From Pandoraea vervacti (GTDB taxonomy: Bacteria; Pseudomonadota; Gammaproteobacteria; Burkholderiales; Burkholderiaceae), in NCBI RefSeq assembly GCF_000934605.2, contig NZ_CP010897.2:4898001-4962000 (forward strand): a stretch of 64,000 nucleotides of DNA, given 5' to 3'. Below the pieces are notes generated by a model. That model worked only from the letters and a program-made list of their open reading frames with translations. It was not told the DNA's origin and did not search any database. Below, piece by piece: positions 46,454 to 55,491 of this stretch (positions within the stretch are counted from its first letter, which is position 1; every line of letters begins with the position of its first letter). The position numbers and the translations under genes are program-made.

Positions 46454-46518
46454 CCACTATATGTAGTGGTCAGCGGCCGGATTGGCACTAAGTATAGTGG
46501 AGATGACGCACTCCGCAA
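46454..46518 (-). promoter_or_regulatory. Pair of NrdR-like boxes and overlapping promoter of nrdA
   Basis: Box A CCACTATATGTAGTGG (46454-46469, a near-perfect palindrome) and box B GCACTAAGTATAGTGG (46485-46500) are 31 bp apart start to start. On the minus strand a -10 TATACT (46491-46496) lies inside box B with a 16-bp spacer to TTGCGG (46513-46518). Repression by covering the -10 fits the known NrdR mechanism. Confidence 0.85.
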
Positions 46519-46589
46519 AATCAAAAATTTGTGTCCCGGGAAGGCCCGCGCCGTCTTCGTGTCAAGCAAAACCTGTCCCCCGGTGAGGG

Positions 46590-47189
46590 TTAATCCTTGG
46601 GCTGGAACGGCAACGCCTCGGGCGTCAATGCCGCCATTCGACGCAGTCGCTGCCATTCGAAATGCGGCCCCGGATCCGTCTTGCGGCCAGGTGCTATATC
46701 GGCATGCCCGGCCACGGCTTGAATCGGATAACGCTCGCGCAAAACGCGGGTGAGCGCCGCCAGCGTCACGTATTGCGCGGCGGTAAATGGCAGGTCGTCT
46801 GTCCCTTCCAGTTCAACGCCGATGGAAAAATCATTGCAGCGCGTGCGTCCTTCGAACGACGACGCCCCGGCGTGCCACGCCCGCGCATCGCACGACACGA
46901 ACTGCTGCAACGCACCATCGCGCCGCACCAGAAAGTGCGATGAGACGTGCACGCCACGAATCTCGTCGAAGAACGGATGCGCATCGTGATCGAGCCGATT
47001 CTGGAAGAACGCAGGAATTTCGTCGCCGCCGAATTGCCCGGGCGGCAGCGAAATGTTGTGCACCACGAGCAAGCCAATGGGCATGTTCTGCGGACGGCCA
47101 TCGAAATTCGGCGACGGCAGACGCTCGGCTTGCCTGATCCAGCCTTCGGTGTCGAGCGTGAAGACCGGCAAGTTGTCCGACGCGTTCAT
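46590..47189 (-). CDS. ampD: 1,6-Anhydro-N-acetylmuramyl-L-alanine amidase AmpD
   Basis: 199 aa cytoplasmic zinc amidase of the N-acetylmuramoyl-L-alanine amidase type 2 family. Zinc ligands are in LLVVHNISLPPG (H44) and AGHADIAPGRKTDPGPHFEW (H and D); the substrate loop includes FVSCDARAWHAGAS. It removes the peptide from anhydro-muropeptides during cell-wall recycling and so indirectly controls AmpC-type beta-lactamase in species that have it. No signal peptide, as expected. Confidence 0.97.
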   Translation of the reverse strand: MNASDNLPVFTLDTEGWIRQAERLPSPNFDGRPQNMPIGLLVVHNISLPPGQFGGDEIPAFFQNRLDHDAHPFFDEIRGVHVSSHFLVRRDGALQQFVSCDARAWHAGASSFEGRTRCNDFSIGVELEGTDDLPFTAAQYVTLAALTRVLRERYPIQAVAGHADIAPGRKTDPGPHFEWQRLRRMAALTPEALPFQPKD

Positions 47190-47707
47190 GCGTCGCCTCG
47201 CAGCAAAGCCGACTCACGGACCTGACCGGACAGGCCCTTCCTTCGGTGCGCAACGTTAGGGGACGCAGATGACTGGAGCATGACGGGCACAGCGAACTCC
47301 CGTAGAGCGAGGGGTGGCATTGTAGCCCACTTGGCGTGACCCCGCCGGTGACCGAGTCGGGGCGCGGTCCGTTCGGCAAGGTGCCCGCGGGCCAGTGTCA
47401 CGCGGGTCATCGTCTGAAACAAGTCGAAAAATAAAAGGAGAATTCCCAAAGAAGAAGCCTCTCGCCAAACCGGGCCGAGAGGCTTCCGTGGGCGTGTCCA
47501 CGCCCGGGGATGGCGCTGCGCTCGTGTCCGGCATCGCCTGCAAGACACGCACACCATCCCGCGCCGCTCACAGGGGCGACGCCAATGGCCGTTGCCGGCC
47601 GGTAAAACACCTTCGTTCGCACTGTGGCCGACGCTTTCGCATGGCGGCCGCCACATCGCCAACCTCTCCCGCACTGCCCCCGACATCAACCCCGACCTCG
47701 CTCCCGG
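47190..47707. other. Gene-free stretch between ampD and the DUF1269 gene
   Basis: 518 bp with no ORF that looks coding by composition or similarity. It contains two adjacent perfect inverted repeats: GAAGCCTCTCG / CGAGAGGCTTC (47454-47464 and 47476-47486) and GGGCGTG-TC-CACGCCC (47490-47505). The first may be the terminator of the leftward DUF1269 gene, because the minus strand continues TTCTTT after the stem. Confidence 0.55.
47454..47486 (-). terminator. Possible terminator downstream of the DUF1269 gene
   Basis: A perfect 11-bp stem with an 11-nt loop; on the minus strand it is followed by TTCTTTGGG. It lies 220 bp past the DUF1269 stop, and the U-tract is interrupted, so the assignment is tentative. 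Confidence 0.5.
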
Positions 47708-48226
47708 TCACGGGAACGCCGGAATGGCTGCCTCGACGCCTTCCATATGCGCCTCGGGGTGATGCTCCTTGAGCATGTCGCGAATCTCGTCCACACGGCT
47801 CTCGCGCACATCGACCATGAGCAGGATCATGCCGCGCTCCATCGGCTCACGAAATGCCTTGAGCCGCGAATTCGGCACGGAAACCCCGATCATGCTCGAC
47901 ACCCAGGCCCCGAACAGGGCACCGAGGGGGGCCGTCACGATCATCAGTTCCCACTGGGGACGCGTGCCCACGATGGGGAAAAACGCGGCGACTGCACCGA
48001 CTGCCAGCCCACAGAAGCCGCCGATCACGAGCCCGGCCTCTGCGCCGTGCACGATGTCGGAAGTCTGTAGCAGGTTAGCCTCGTGCAGTCCCTCCAGGTC
48101 CATTTCGTCACGTGCCATGAAGTGGATGTGACGCTCCTCGATGCGGGCGAGCAACAAGTCGCTCATCGTGCGCTGGGCACTCGCCAGATCGGGAAGAAGG
48201 AAATACATCCGTCTGCGCATTAGCAT
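47708..48226 (-). CDS. DUF1269-type membrane protein
   Basis: 172 aa. Soluble N-terminal part (MYFLLPDLASAQRTMSDLLLARIEERHIHFMAR), two glycine-rich hydrophobic segments (about 84-104 and 114-133), and a ferredoxin-like C-terminal piece (RGMILLMVDVRESRVDEIRDMLKEHHPEAHMEG). The layout matches DUF1269 proteins of unknown function, sometimes stress-linked. ATG 48226 follows AGGAGGGCGCAAT, a strong ribosome site. Transcribed alone. Confidence 0.85.
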   Translation of the reverse strand: MLMRRRMYFLLPDLASAQRTMSDLLLARIEERHIHFMARDEMDLEGLHEANLLQTSDIVHGAEAGLVIGGFCGLAVGAVAAFFPIVGTRPQWELMIVTAPLGALFGAWVSSMIGVSVPNSRLKAFREPMERGMILLMVDVRESRVDEIRDMLKEHHPEAHMEGVEAAIPAFP

Positions 48227-48468
48227 ATTGCGCCCTCCTGTCGTCGCGCCCCTTCGTTATGGCTGTTATGGACGGGGTCGGTAACTGTGTTTTAGTGCAT
48301 GCGACACGCATGCGCAAGCCGCTGCATCCGAATGGGCGTCGGCTGATGTCGCACGATGACAGACAGGAGAGGGGCGGCGATGCGAGACGCAGCGCCATGT
48401 GACGGAAACGCTGCGCGAGCGGCTCGCGCCGCGAGGTTCAGACGCGGTGTTCGCGCGTCACCCACGCG

Positions 48469-48756
48469 TCACCCACGCGCCCCATACGCGTCGCGATGCG
48501 CGGCGCTGCAAAAGTGCGTGCCGCCGGCGCCGGCCAGCGACTCGCTCTCGGGAAGATAGGTATCGCACTCGCTGCAACGCACCATGCGCTCCGCGGGCGG
48601 CAACGACTGACGCGCGCTCGTGCGCCCTTCTCCGCCCGGCGGCGTGCGCATGCGTTCGTTCTGCCCGGGACGCCCGGCATTGCGCTTGCGTTCGTTGTGA
48701 CGCATCCACCACGTCCCGGCAATCAAGAGCAACAGTAACAGCAGGATATTGCGCAT
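48469..48756 (-). CDS. PP0621-family small protein with zinc-finger-like C-terminus
   Basis: 95 aa. One N-terminal membrane segment (MRNILLLLLLLIAGTWWM) precedes a basic linker and the conserved C-terminal block MVRCSECDTYLPESESL...GTHFCSAAHRDAYG, with cysteines and a histidine arranged as a small metal-binding knuckle. Function unknown. The start is 6 bp after the ccsA stop, and the two are very likely co-transcribed, a pairing seen widely in beta-proteobacteria. Confidence 0.9.
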   Translation of the reverse strand: MRNILLLLLLLIAGTWWMRHNERKRNAGRPGQNERMRTPPGGEGRTSARQSLPPAERMVRCSECDTYLPESESLAGAGGTHFCSAAHRDAYGARG

Positions 48757-48762
48757 CGCGCT

Positions 48763-49647
48763 TCAAGTCTCCGTCATGCGATGCAGCACCACCTCAAGCA
48801 CGAAGCGAGAACCGACATACGCCAGCAACAGCGCCACGAATGACGCCAGAACCCAACGCAGCGCGACCTTGCCGCGCCACCCGTAAAAATGCCGCCCGAG
48901 GAGCACCGCGCCGAACATCAGCCACGACACCACCGCGAACACGGTTTTGTGATCGATGCGCACCGCACGCCCGAACAGCGCCTCGGAGAACATCACCCCC
49001 GAAATCAATGTCAGCGTGAGCAGGACAAACCCCGCGCCGATCAGGCGGAACAACAGCTTCTCCATCGTGAGCAGCGGCGGCAGTGTCTCAAGCCAGCGAG
49101 ACAGCCAGCCGGTCGCCTCAAGGCCACGGGACGGATGCAGTTGTCGCTCGGCATAGAGCATGAGCAACGCATGCAGCGCCGCGAGCGCGAACAGCCCATA
49201 GGCCATGTTCGCGATGATGAAGTGCGCCTTGAAAATCGGATCCGCCGCAAAGCCGAGAATCCGCACGTCCGGGAAGATCATCGGCAACAGGCACGCGACG
49301 GCAGCCACGGGTGTGACCATCAGTCGCAGGCTGTCGAGCGGGAAGAAGAAACTCTCGATCCAGTAAATCCCGACCGAGAGCCACAACATGGCCGAGAGCA
49401 TGTACGCAAAACCGAAGTGCATGCTGTCTGCGCGGAAGATGGTCTGATGCAGCAGCACCCCGTGCAGCATGAGCGCCGCGAACAGCGAGAGCTGCATCGG
49501 CCAGCGCGAGGGCGTGCCCGTGACAGGCGCAGGCGCGACCTGGCCGCCCGCGAGAGCGAGCGCGGCGTCGCGCCGGTAACCCTGCCACGAACAAACCGCC
49601 AACCCGGCGTAGAGGATGGCGGTCAGCGCATACAGTAAAATAGTCAT
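48763..49647 (-). CDS. Cytochrome c assembly (CcsA/ResC-like) membrane protein
   Basis: 294 aa, about eight membrane helices. It is of the CcsA/CcmF/ypjD type: histidines in the first and third periplasmic loops, and the tryptophan-rich region is replaced by YWIESFFFPLDSLRLMVTP; the C-terminal RIDHKTVFAVVSWLMFGAVLLGRHFYGWRGKVALRW is typical of the ypjD branch located beside ffh. It is proposed to handle heme or cytochrome c assembly, but no ccs1 partner is next to it, so the function is inferred. It diverges from ffh. Confidence 0.88.
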   Translation of the reverse strand: MTILLYALTAILYAGLAVCSWQGYRRDAALALAGGQVAPAPVTGTPSRWPMQLSLFAALMLHGVLLHQTIFRADSMHFGFAYMLSAMLWLSVGIYWIESFFFPLDSLRLMVTPVAAVACLLPMIFPDVRILGFAADPIFKAHFIIANMAYGLFALAALHALLMLYAERQLHPSRGLEATGWLSRWLETLPPLLTMEKLLFRLIGAGFVLLTLTLISGVMFSEALFGRAVRIDHKTVFAVVSWLMFGAVLLGRHFYGWRGKVALRWVLASFVALLLAYVGSRFVLEVVLHRMTET

Positions 49648-49780
49648 GTTTGAAGTTTACACCAGCCCATGAGGGGCGCGCTGCCGTGCTTGTCACCGCC
49701 ATGAATCCCAATTGACCGCACGGTTAATCGGCCGGAGGACAGGCAAACGAGGCCGCTGTTGGTCTTACAGGATACGTTTC

Positions 49781-51145
49781 ATGCTCGACAATCTCACTAC
49801 GCGGCTTGCCAAAGTCGTCAAGACGCTGCGCGGCGAAGCCCGGCTGACCGAGGCCAATACGCAGGAAATGCTGCGCGAAGTGCGCCTCGCCCTGCTCGAG
49901 GCCGACGTCGCCCTGCCGGTGGTGCGCGATTTCATCGCCAAGGTGAAGGAAAAGGCCCTCGGCGAAGAAGTCATTTCCAGCCTTTCGCCCGGCCAGGCCC
50001 TCGTCGGCGTGGTTCAGCGCGAACTCACGGCACTCATGGGCGGCGATTACGAAGGCCGCGCCGCCGAACTCAATCTCGCCACCACGCCGCCCGCCATCAT
50101 TCTGATGGCCGGTTTGCAGGGGGCAGGCAAGACCACCACCGTCGGCAAGCTCGCCAGGCTGCTGCGCGCCCAGAAGAAGAAAGTCCTGACGGTTTCCACC
50201 GACGTCTACCGTCCGGCCGCTATCGCGCAGTTGGAGACGGTCACGAAGCAGGTCGACGCCGACTTCTTCCCGTCGCAGCCTGACCAAAAGCCGGTCGACA
50301 TCGCCCGCGCGGCCGTCGACTGGGCACGTCGCCATCACCACGAAGTGCTGCTCGTGGACACGGCCGGCCGTCTCGGTATCGACGAAGCGATGATGCAGGA
50401 AATCAGCGCCCTGCATGCCGAACTGAAACCGATCGAAACGCTCTTCGTCGTCGACGCCATGCTCGGTCAGGACGCCGTGAACACCGCCCGCGCCTTCAAT
50501 GACGCGCTGCCGCTCACCGGCGTGGTGCTCACCAAGCTCGACGGCGACTCGCGCGGCGGCGCCGCGCTGTCCGTGCGCCACATTACGGGCAAGCCGATCA
50601 AGTTCGTGGGCGTGGGCGAAAAGCTCGACGGCCTCGAAGTCTTCCATCCGGACCGCATGGCCAACCGGATTCTCGGCATGGGCGACATTCTCGCCCTCGT
50701 CGAAGAAGCGCAACGTGGCGTCGACGTCCAGGCCGCCCAGAAACTCGCGGACAAGGTCAAGAAAGGCGGCGACTTCGATCTGAACGACTTCAAGGCGCAA
50801 ATCGGCCAGATGAAGAAGATGGGCGGCCTGTCGTCGCTCATGGACAAGCTGCCGGCGCAGTTTCAGGCGGCCGCCAGCCAGACGAACATGGATCAGGCGG
50901 AAAAACAGGTGCGCCGCATGGAGGGCATCATCAATTCGATGACGCCTGCCGAGCGTGCCAAGCCCGAGCTGATCAAGGCAAGTCGCAAGCGCCGCATCGC
51001 CGCCGGCGCGGGCGTTCAGGTGCAGGAAGTCAACCGCATGCTCAATCAGTACGATCAGATGCGCACCATGATGAAGAAACTCAAAGGCGGTGGCATGATG
51101 AAGATGATGCGCAGCATGAAGGGCATGATGCCCGGCATGCGCTGA
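49781..51145 (+). CDS. ffh: Signal recognition particle protein Ffh (SRP54)
   Basis: 454 aa. N domain (LTTRLAKVVKTLRGEARLTEAN), G domain with GLQGAGKTTTVGKLA, DTAGRLGIDEAMM and TKLDGDSRGGAALSV, and a methionine-rich M domain ending GGGMMKMMRSMKGMMPGMR. It binds 4.5S RNA and signal sequences to target membrane proteins. ATG 49781 gives the family start MLDNLTTRL; CAGGA lies 9-13 nt upstream. Confidence 0.98.
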   Translation: MLDNLTTRLAKVVKTLRGEARLTEANTQEMLREVRLALLEADVALPVVRDFIAKVKEKALGEEVISSLSPGQALVGVVQRELTALMGGDYEGRAAELNLATTPPAIILMAGLQGAGKTTTVGKLARLLRAQKKKVLTVSTDVYRPAAIAQLETVTKQVDADFFPSQPDQKPVDIARAAVDWARRHHHEVLLVDTAGRLGIDEAMMQEISALHAELKPIETLFVVDAMLGQDAVNTARAFNDALPLTGVVLTKLDGDSRGGAALSVRHITGKPIKFVGVGEKLDGLEVFHPDRMANRILGMGDILALVEEAQRGVDVQAAQKLADKVKKGGDFDLNDFKAQIGQMKKMGGLSSLMDKLPAQFQAAASQTNMDQAEKQVRRMEGIINSMTPAERAKPELIKASRKRRIAAGAGVQVQEVNRMLNQYDQMRTMMKKLKGGGMMKMMRSMKGMMPGMR

Positions 51146-51273
51146 TCAGGTCTCATCCGGTCGCGCGCCGGCGGCAGGGATTACGCTCGGGAAGTCTGCG
51201 CCGTGTTTTCCCGATATACTCCGGGCCGCACTTAGCGAATCCCCCGCAACACCGTTCCACAGGGTCGCCCCAT

Positions 51274-51822
51274 ATGAACCGCGAAGAAGCCCTCGAAGTA
51301 TTCCGTAATTCCGAAGAAATCGTCTCCGCCGACGAGGTCAGCCGCTCCGTCGACACGATGGCCAAGGCCATCAAGGCAGCCGTTGGCGACGAATTTCCGA
51401 TGGTGCTGTCGGTCATGGGCGGCGCCGCCGTCTTCACCGGCATGCTGTTGCCGCGCCTCGACTTCCCGCTCGAGTTCGACTACATCCATCTCTCGCGCTA
51501 CAACAACACGACCACCGGCGGCGCAATGCAGTGGCGCGTGGCGCCGCGCGACTCGGTCCGTGACCGCGTCGTGCTCGTGCTCGACGATATTCTCGACGAA
51601 GGCGCCACCATGGCCGCGATTCGCGACCGCATTCTGGAGATGGGCGCATCGAAGTTCTACAGCGCCGTACTGTGCGAGAAGCTGTTGACCAAGGAAAAGC
51701 CCTCGCATCCGGATTTCTGCGGCTTCACCGTGCCGGATCGCTACGTCTTCGGCTGCGGCATGGACGCCAGGGGTTACTGGCGCAATCTGCCGGCGATCCG
51801 CGCGCTGACGACGCCGCGCTGA
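51274..51822 (+). CDS. hpt: Hypoxanthine-guanine phosphoribosyltransferase-like protein
   Basis: 182 aa type I PRTase. The PRPP loop is VVLVLDDILDEGATMAAI, a hood region precedes it, and the C-terminal base-binding part is FCGFTVPDRYVFGCGMDARGYWRNLPAI. It salvages hypoxanthine or guanine to nucleotides. Its place after ffh, with an intervening 128 bp, and the terminator that follows suggest its own or an ffh-linked transcript. Confidence 0.88.
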   Translation: MNREEALEVFRNSEEIVSADEVSRSVDTMAKAIKAAVGDEFPMVLSVMGGAAVFTGMLLPRLDFPLEFDYIHLSRYNNTTTGGAMQWRVAPRDSVRDRVVLVLDDILDEGATMAAIRDRILEMGASKFYSAVLCEKLLTKEKPSHPDFCGFTVPDRYVFGCGMDARGYWRNLPAIRALTTPR

Positions 51823-51901
51823 TTTCCGAACGATGGCCGGCGAGGCGTCTGGGCCTTGACGGCGCCTCAGCGGACGGAACCTCAGCGGACGGCAGGAACA
51901 G

Positions 51902-51932
51902 AAAGGGACCTTCACCAGGTCCCTTTTCTTTT
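51902..51932. terminator. Intrinsic terminator after hpt
   Basis: AAAGGGACC / GGTCCCTTT (51902-51910 with 51918-51926), 7-nt loop, then TCTTTTTT. It lies between convergent hpt and marC. Confidence 0.92.
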
Positions 51933-52002
51933 TTGGCGCGTGTTGCCTCGCGCCTCTGCATAAGCCGGCGGGCCCGAAAGCGGCCGTTAGCGAGACATCC
52001 AA

Positions 52003-52596
52003 TCAGAACTGGTGGACGAACACTTTCACGCCCTTGAGGATCATCTCGACCGAGATCGCCACCAGAATCAGTCCCATCAGGCGCTCGAACGCCGCGACCA
52101 CACGCGACCCGACCCAGCGCTCGATTCGGTCGGCCAGCAGCAGCACGACCGCACACACGAGCATCGTCACGCTCAGCGCAGTGACCCACTCGAGCATGCG
52201 CCCCGGTTGCTGAGACACGAGCAGCATGACCGTCGCGAGCGCCGACGGGCCCGCCAATGCCGGAATCGCAAGCGGCACGATGAGCGGCTCGCCAGCATCC
52301 GGCAAGCTGCCATTGTCCGGGCGCGGAAAGATCATGCGCAGTGCGATCAGGAACAGCACGATCCCGCCTGCCAGTTGCAGCGAGAGGTCGGTGAGGCTCA
52401 TCATGCGCAAAAAGCGCTCGCCGACCAGCATGAAAATCAGCAGGATCGCAAACGCAATCAACACCTCTCGCAAGATCACCCGCGGCCGTCGGCTGGCCGG
52501 CACGTTCTTCAGTGCGTTCACGAAGATGGGGATGTTGCCGAACGGATCAGTGATGAGCAGCAGCAGCACGGTGGCCGACGCGAACGTGTATTCCAT
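52003..52596 (-). CDS. MarC-family integral membrane protein
   Basis: 197 aa with six hydrophobic helices. LLITDPFGNIPIFVNALKNVP and PLAIPALAGPSALATVMLL (the conserved P and G signature) mark the MarC/UPF0056 family. The transported substrate is unknown; despite the name, a role in drug resistance has not held up. It stands alone, converging on hpt and downstream of proS on the same strand. Confidence 0.93.
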   Translation of the reverse strand: MEYTFASATVLLLLITDPFGNIPIFVNALKNVPASRRPRVILREVLIAFAILLIFMLVGERFLRMMSLTDLSLQLAGGIVLFLIALRMIFPRPDNGSLPDAGEPLIVPLAIPALAGPSALATVMLLVSQQPGRMLEWVTALSVTMLVCAVVLLLADRIERWVGSRVVAAFERLMGLILVAISVEMILKGVKVFVHQF

Positions 52597-52650
52597 ACGA
52601 ACGACGCTTTCCGATTTTTCAGAGAGTTTGGAGATTCAGGGACGACGCAC

Positions 52651-52683
52651 GAAAAAAACGGCAGCCGCCCAAGCGACTGCCGT
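52651..52683 (-). terminator. Intrinsic terminator after proS
   Basis: ACGGCAG (52658-52664) / CTGCCGT (52677-52683) with a 12-nt loop; A7 at 52652-52658 gives the U-tract on the minus strand. It lies about 98 bp past the proS stop. Confidence 0.88.
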
Positions 52684-52780
52684 CAGGTGATGCCGTTCCG
52701 AGCGAGACGGGAAGACCGCCGTCGCCAATGCGCGTAACGCTCAATGCGTAACGCATTGGCGCGGCGTCATGCCGCGTCGC

Positions 52781-54517
52781 TCAAACGCCCTTGGCGGCGC
52801 GCACCTTGCCGGTGACGACGTCCGCGACGCTTGCTGCGTCGAGGAGTTGGGCTTCCGTGTCGCGACGGCCCTGATACTCGATCTTGCCTTCCTTCAGACC
52901 CCGGTCACCGATCACCACGCGGTGCGGCACACCGATCAGTTCCCAGTCGGCAAACATCACACCCGGGCGCTCGCCGCGGTCGTCCAGAATCACGTCGATA
53001 CCGGCGGCCAGCAGATCTTCATACAGCTTGTCGGCAGCCGCACGCACGGCCTCGCTGCGGTCGTAGCCCATCGGGCACAGCACCACTTCGAACGGCGCGA
53101 TCGATTCCGGCCAGATGATGCCGCGCTCGTCGAAGTTCTGTTCGATGGCCGCACCGAGAATGCGCGTAATGCCGATACCGTAGCAACCCATCTCCATCGG
53201 CGCGGGCTTGCCCGTTTCGTCGAGGAACGTGGCATTCATGGCGTCCGAATACTTCGTGCCGAGTTGGAACACGTGACCGACTTCGATACCGCGGCACAGC
53301 GCGATTTCACCCTTGCCGTCCGGCGAAGCGTCGCCCGGCACGATGTTGCGCAGATCGGCCACGATTTCCGGTTCCGGCAGATCGCGGCCCCAGTTCACGC
53401 CCGTAATGTGGAAGTCCTTCTCGTTCGCGCCCACGACGAAATCGCTCATGTGCGCAACGCTGCGGTCGACCACGAGCTTCACCGGCTTCTTCGTGCCGAT
53501 CGGGCCGAGGTAGCCCGGGGGCGTGCCGAACCATTCGACGATTTCGGCTTCAGTGGCAAAACGCAGGTCCGACAGCCCGGGCACCTTGCTCGCCTTGATT
53601 TCGTTGAGTTCGTGATCGCCACGCAGCAACAGCAGCCAGACGGTGGTGCCTGCGTCGCTGTCCGTGGCGAGCACGATCGACTTGACCGTGCGTTGCAGCG
53701 GGATCGAAAGCAGTTCGGCCACTGCCTCGCACTTTGCCTTGCCCGGCGTTGCCGTCTTGGTCATGGCTTCGGCAGGCGCGGCGCGCTCGCCCTGCGGGGG
53801 CAGCGCTTCGGCCATCTCGACGTTCGCGGCATAGTCCGACGTCGGGCAGTAGGCGATGGCGTCTTCACCGGTCTCGGCGATCACGTGGAATTCGTGCGAA
53901 CCCGAGCCGCCGATGGAGCCGTTGTCTGCCACCACGGCGCGGAATTCCAGGCCCAGGCGGGTGAAGATGCGCACGTAGGCGTCGAACATCTTCTGGTACG
54001 ACACTTGCAGGCCGGCACGATCCTTGTCGAAGGAGTAGGCGTCCTTCATGATGAATTCGCGACCGCGCATCACGCCGAAACGCGGGCGGATTTCGTCACG
54101 GAACTTCGTCTGCACCTGATAGAAGTTCACCGGCAACTGACGATAGCTCTTGATTTCGCGACGTGCGATGTCCGTCACCACTTCTTCGTGGGTCGGGCCG
54201 ACGACGAATTCGCGATCGTTGCGGTCCTTCAGGCGCAGCAGTTCCGGGCCGTACTTCTCCCAGCGGCCCGATTCCTGCCACAGTTCTGCCGGCTGTACGG
54301 CTGGCATGAGCAACTCGAGCGCACCGGCGCGATTCATTTCTTCACGGACGATGGCTTCGACCTTGCGGATCGAGCGCAGCCCGATCGGCAGGTAATCGTA
54401 GATACCGCCGGCGACGCGGCGAATCATGCCGGCGCGCATCATCAGCTTGTGGCTGACGATTTCGGCGTCGGCGGGGGCTTCCTTGAGGGTGCCGATGAAG
54501 AAACGAGAGGCTTTCAT
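52781..54517 (-). CDS. proS: Prolyl-tRNA synthetase (bacterial type, with editing domain)
   Basis: 578 aa class II synthetase. Motif 1 and 2 (GGIYDYLPIGLRSIRKVEAIVREEMNRAGALELLMPAVQPAELWQ region, RDEIRPRFGVMRGREFIMKDAYSFD), the INS editing insertion (CEAVAELLSIPLQRTVKSIV), motif 3 (GCYGIGITRILGAAIEQ) and a C-terminal anticodon domain are all in order. It charges tRNA-Pro; a tRNA-Pro(CGG) gene is 6 kb downstream. ATG 54517, MKASRFFIGTLKEAP, is the family start. Confidence 0.98.
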   Translation of the reverse strand: MKASRFFIGTLKEAPADAEIVSHKLMMRAGMIRRVAGGIYDYLPIGLRSIRKVEAIVREEMNRAGALELLMPAVQPAELWQESGRWEKYGPELLRLKDRNDREFVVGPTHEEVVTDIARREIKSYRQLPVNFYQVQTKFRDEIRPRFGVMRGREFIMKDAYSFDKDRAGLQVSYQKMFDAYVRIFTRLGLEFRAVVADNGSIGGSGSHEFHVIAETGEDAIAYCPTSDYAANVEMAEALPPQGERAAPAEAMTKTATPGKAKCEAVAELLSIPLQRTVKSIVLATDSDAGTTVWLLLLRGDHELNEIKASKVPGLSDLRFATEAEIVEWFGTPPGYLGPIGTKKPVKLVVDRSVAHMSDFVVGANEKDFHITGVNWGRDLPEPEIVADLRNIVPGDASPDGKGEIALCRGIEVGHVFQLGTKYSDAMNATFLDETGKPAPMEMGCYGIGITRILGAAIEQNFDERGIIWPESIAPFEVVLCPMGYDRSEAVRAAADKLYEDLLAAGIDVILDDRGERPGVMFADWELIGVPHRVVIGDRGLKEGKIEYQGRRDTEAQLLDAASVADVVTGKVRAAKGV

Positions 54518-54733
54518 GCAGATTTCCGGGAAAAAATAGGGTCAGCGGCGCACGCGGCGGTTCGGTCTGTTGCACGGAAGCGGGGGCCGCGGCGTCAGGA
54601 CGCTGGCTTCGCAGCCCCTGAGACTCCCGCCGGCCGTACGCGCCGCCCCGGTTGCCCGAGCCGCCGCCGGCCGCCGCGCCGGTGATTATCTGTTTATAAT
54701 CGAAGCAATTTTAAAGGATTCAAGGGTGGTTGT

Positions 54734-55405
54734 ATGCTGGACCGTGAAGGCTTTCGCCCGAACGTCGGCATCATCCTCTTAAACGCACGCAATGAAGTGT
54801 TCTGGGGCAAGCGGCTGGGCGAGCACTCCTGGCAATTCCCGCAAGGCGGCATCAAGTACGGCGAAACGCCAGAACAGGCCATGTTCCGAGAATTGCACGA
54901 GGAAACCGGGCTAAAGCCAGAACACGTCAAAATCATCGGTCGCACACGCGACTGGCTGCGTTATGAGGTGCCGGACAAATTCATCAAACGCGAAGTGCGC
55001 GGACATTACCGGGGCCAGAAGCAGATCTGGTTCCTGCTGCGCATGGTCGGACGCGACTGCGATATTTGCCTTCGCGCGACCGATCATCCGGAGTTCGACG
55101 CCTGGCGCTGGAACGAATACTGGGTGCCGCTCGACGCGGTGATCGAGTTCAAGCGCGAGGTCTATCAGCTCGCGCTGAACGAACTCTCGCGCTATCTGCG
55201 ACGCTCGGCCGCACGCGCCCAGCAGGACCGGCGACGGTTTCCGCGCGCCGGGGCGCGGGTCGGCGAGATGCCGCCGGGCGCCACGGACGCTTCGCACGGG
55301 CAAGACGACGGTTTCGGCACCGCTGACTGTGGCGGTACGGTGGAGCCCGCTGCCAACACCGCCAACGCGGACAGTGTCGACGCCCGACACCGCCGGGAGC
55401 ACTGA
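54734..55405 (+). CDS. rppH: RNA pyrophosphohydrolase
   Basis: 223 aa. MLDREGFRPNVGIILLNARNEVFWGKRLGEHSWQFPQGGI start, Nudix box GGIKYGETPEQAMFRELHEETGL, and the RppH-type EFDAWRWNEYWVPLDAVIEFKREVYQ. It removes pyrophosphate from 5'-triphosphate mRNA and triggers decay. The last 65 residues (about 159-223) are an extra disordered tail compared with E. coli RppH. A TATAAT -10 lies at 54695-54700, 34 bp before the ATG; no clear -35. Diverges from proS. Confidence 0.96.
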   Translation: MLDREGFRPNVGIILLNARNEVFWGKRLGEHSWQFPQGGIKYGETPEQAMFRELHEETGLKPEHVKIIGRTRDWLRYEVPDKFIKREVRGHYRGQKQIWFLLRMVGRDCDICLRATDHPEFDAWRWNEYWVPLDAVIEFKREVYQLALNELSRYLRRSAARAQQDRRRFPRAGARVGEMPPGATDASHGQDDGFGTADCGGTVEPAANTANADSVDARHRREH

Positions 55406-55491
55406 ACCGCGCGGCTGTCGACCTGTCTCAATACCGGACGCGGGCACCATGCCCGCGCCCGCTTTTTTTCTGATCTCTCAACCACATTTCC

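Noticed and set aside
47395..47772. 125-aa plus-strand ORF
   Set aside because: Low-complexity proline/threonine/serine composition, no ribosome site, and it runs antisense into the DUF1269 gene.
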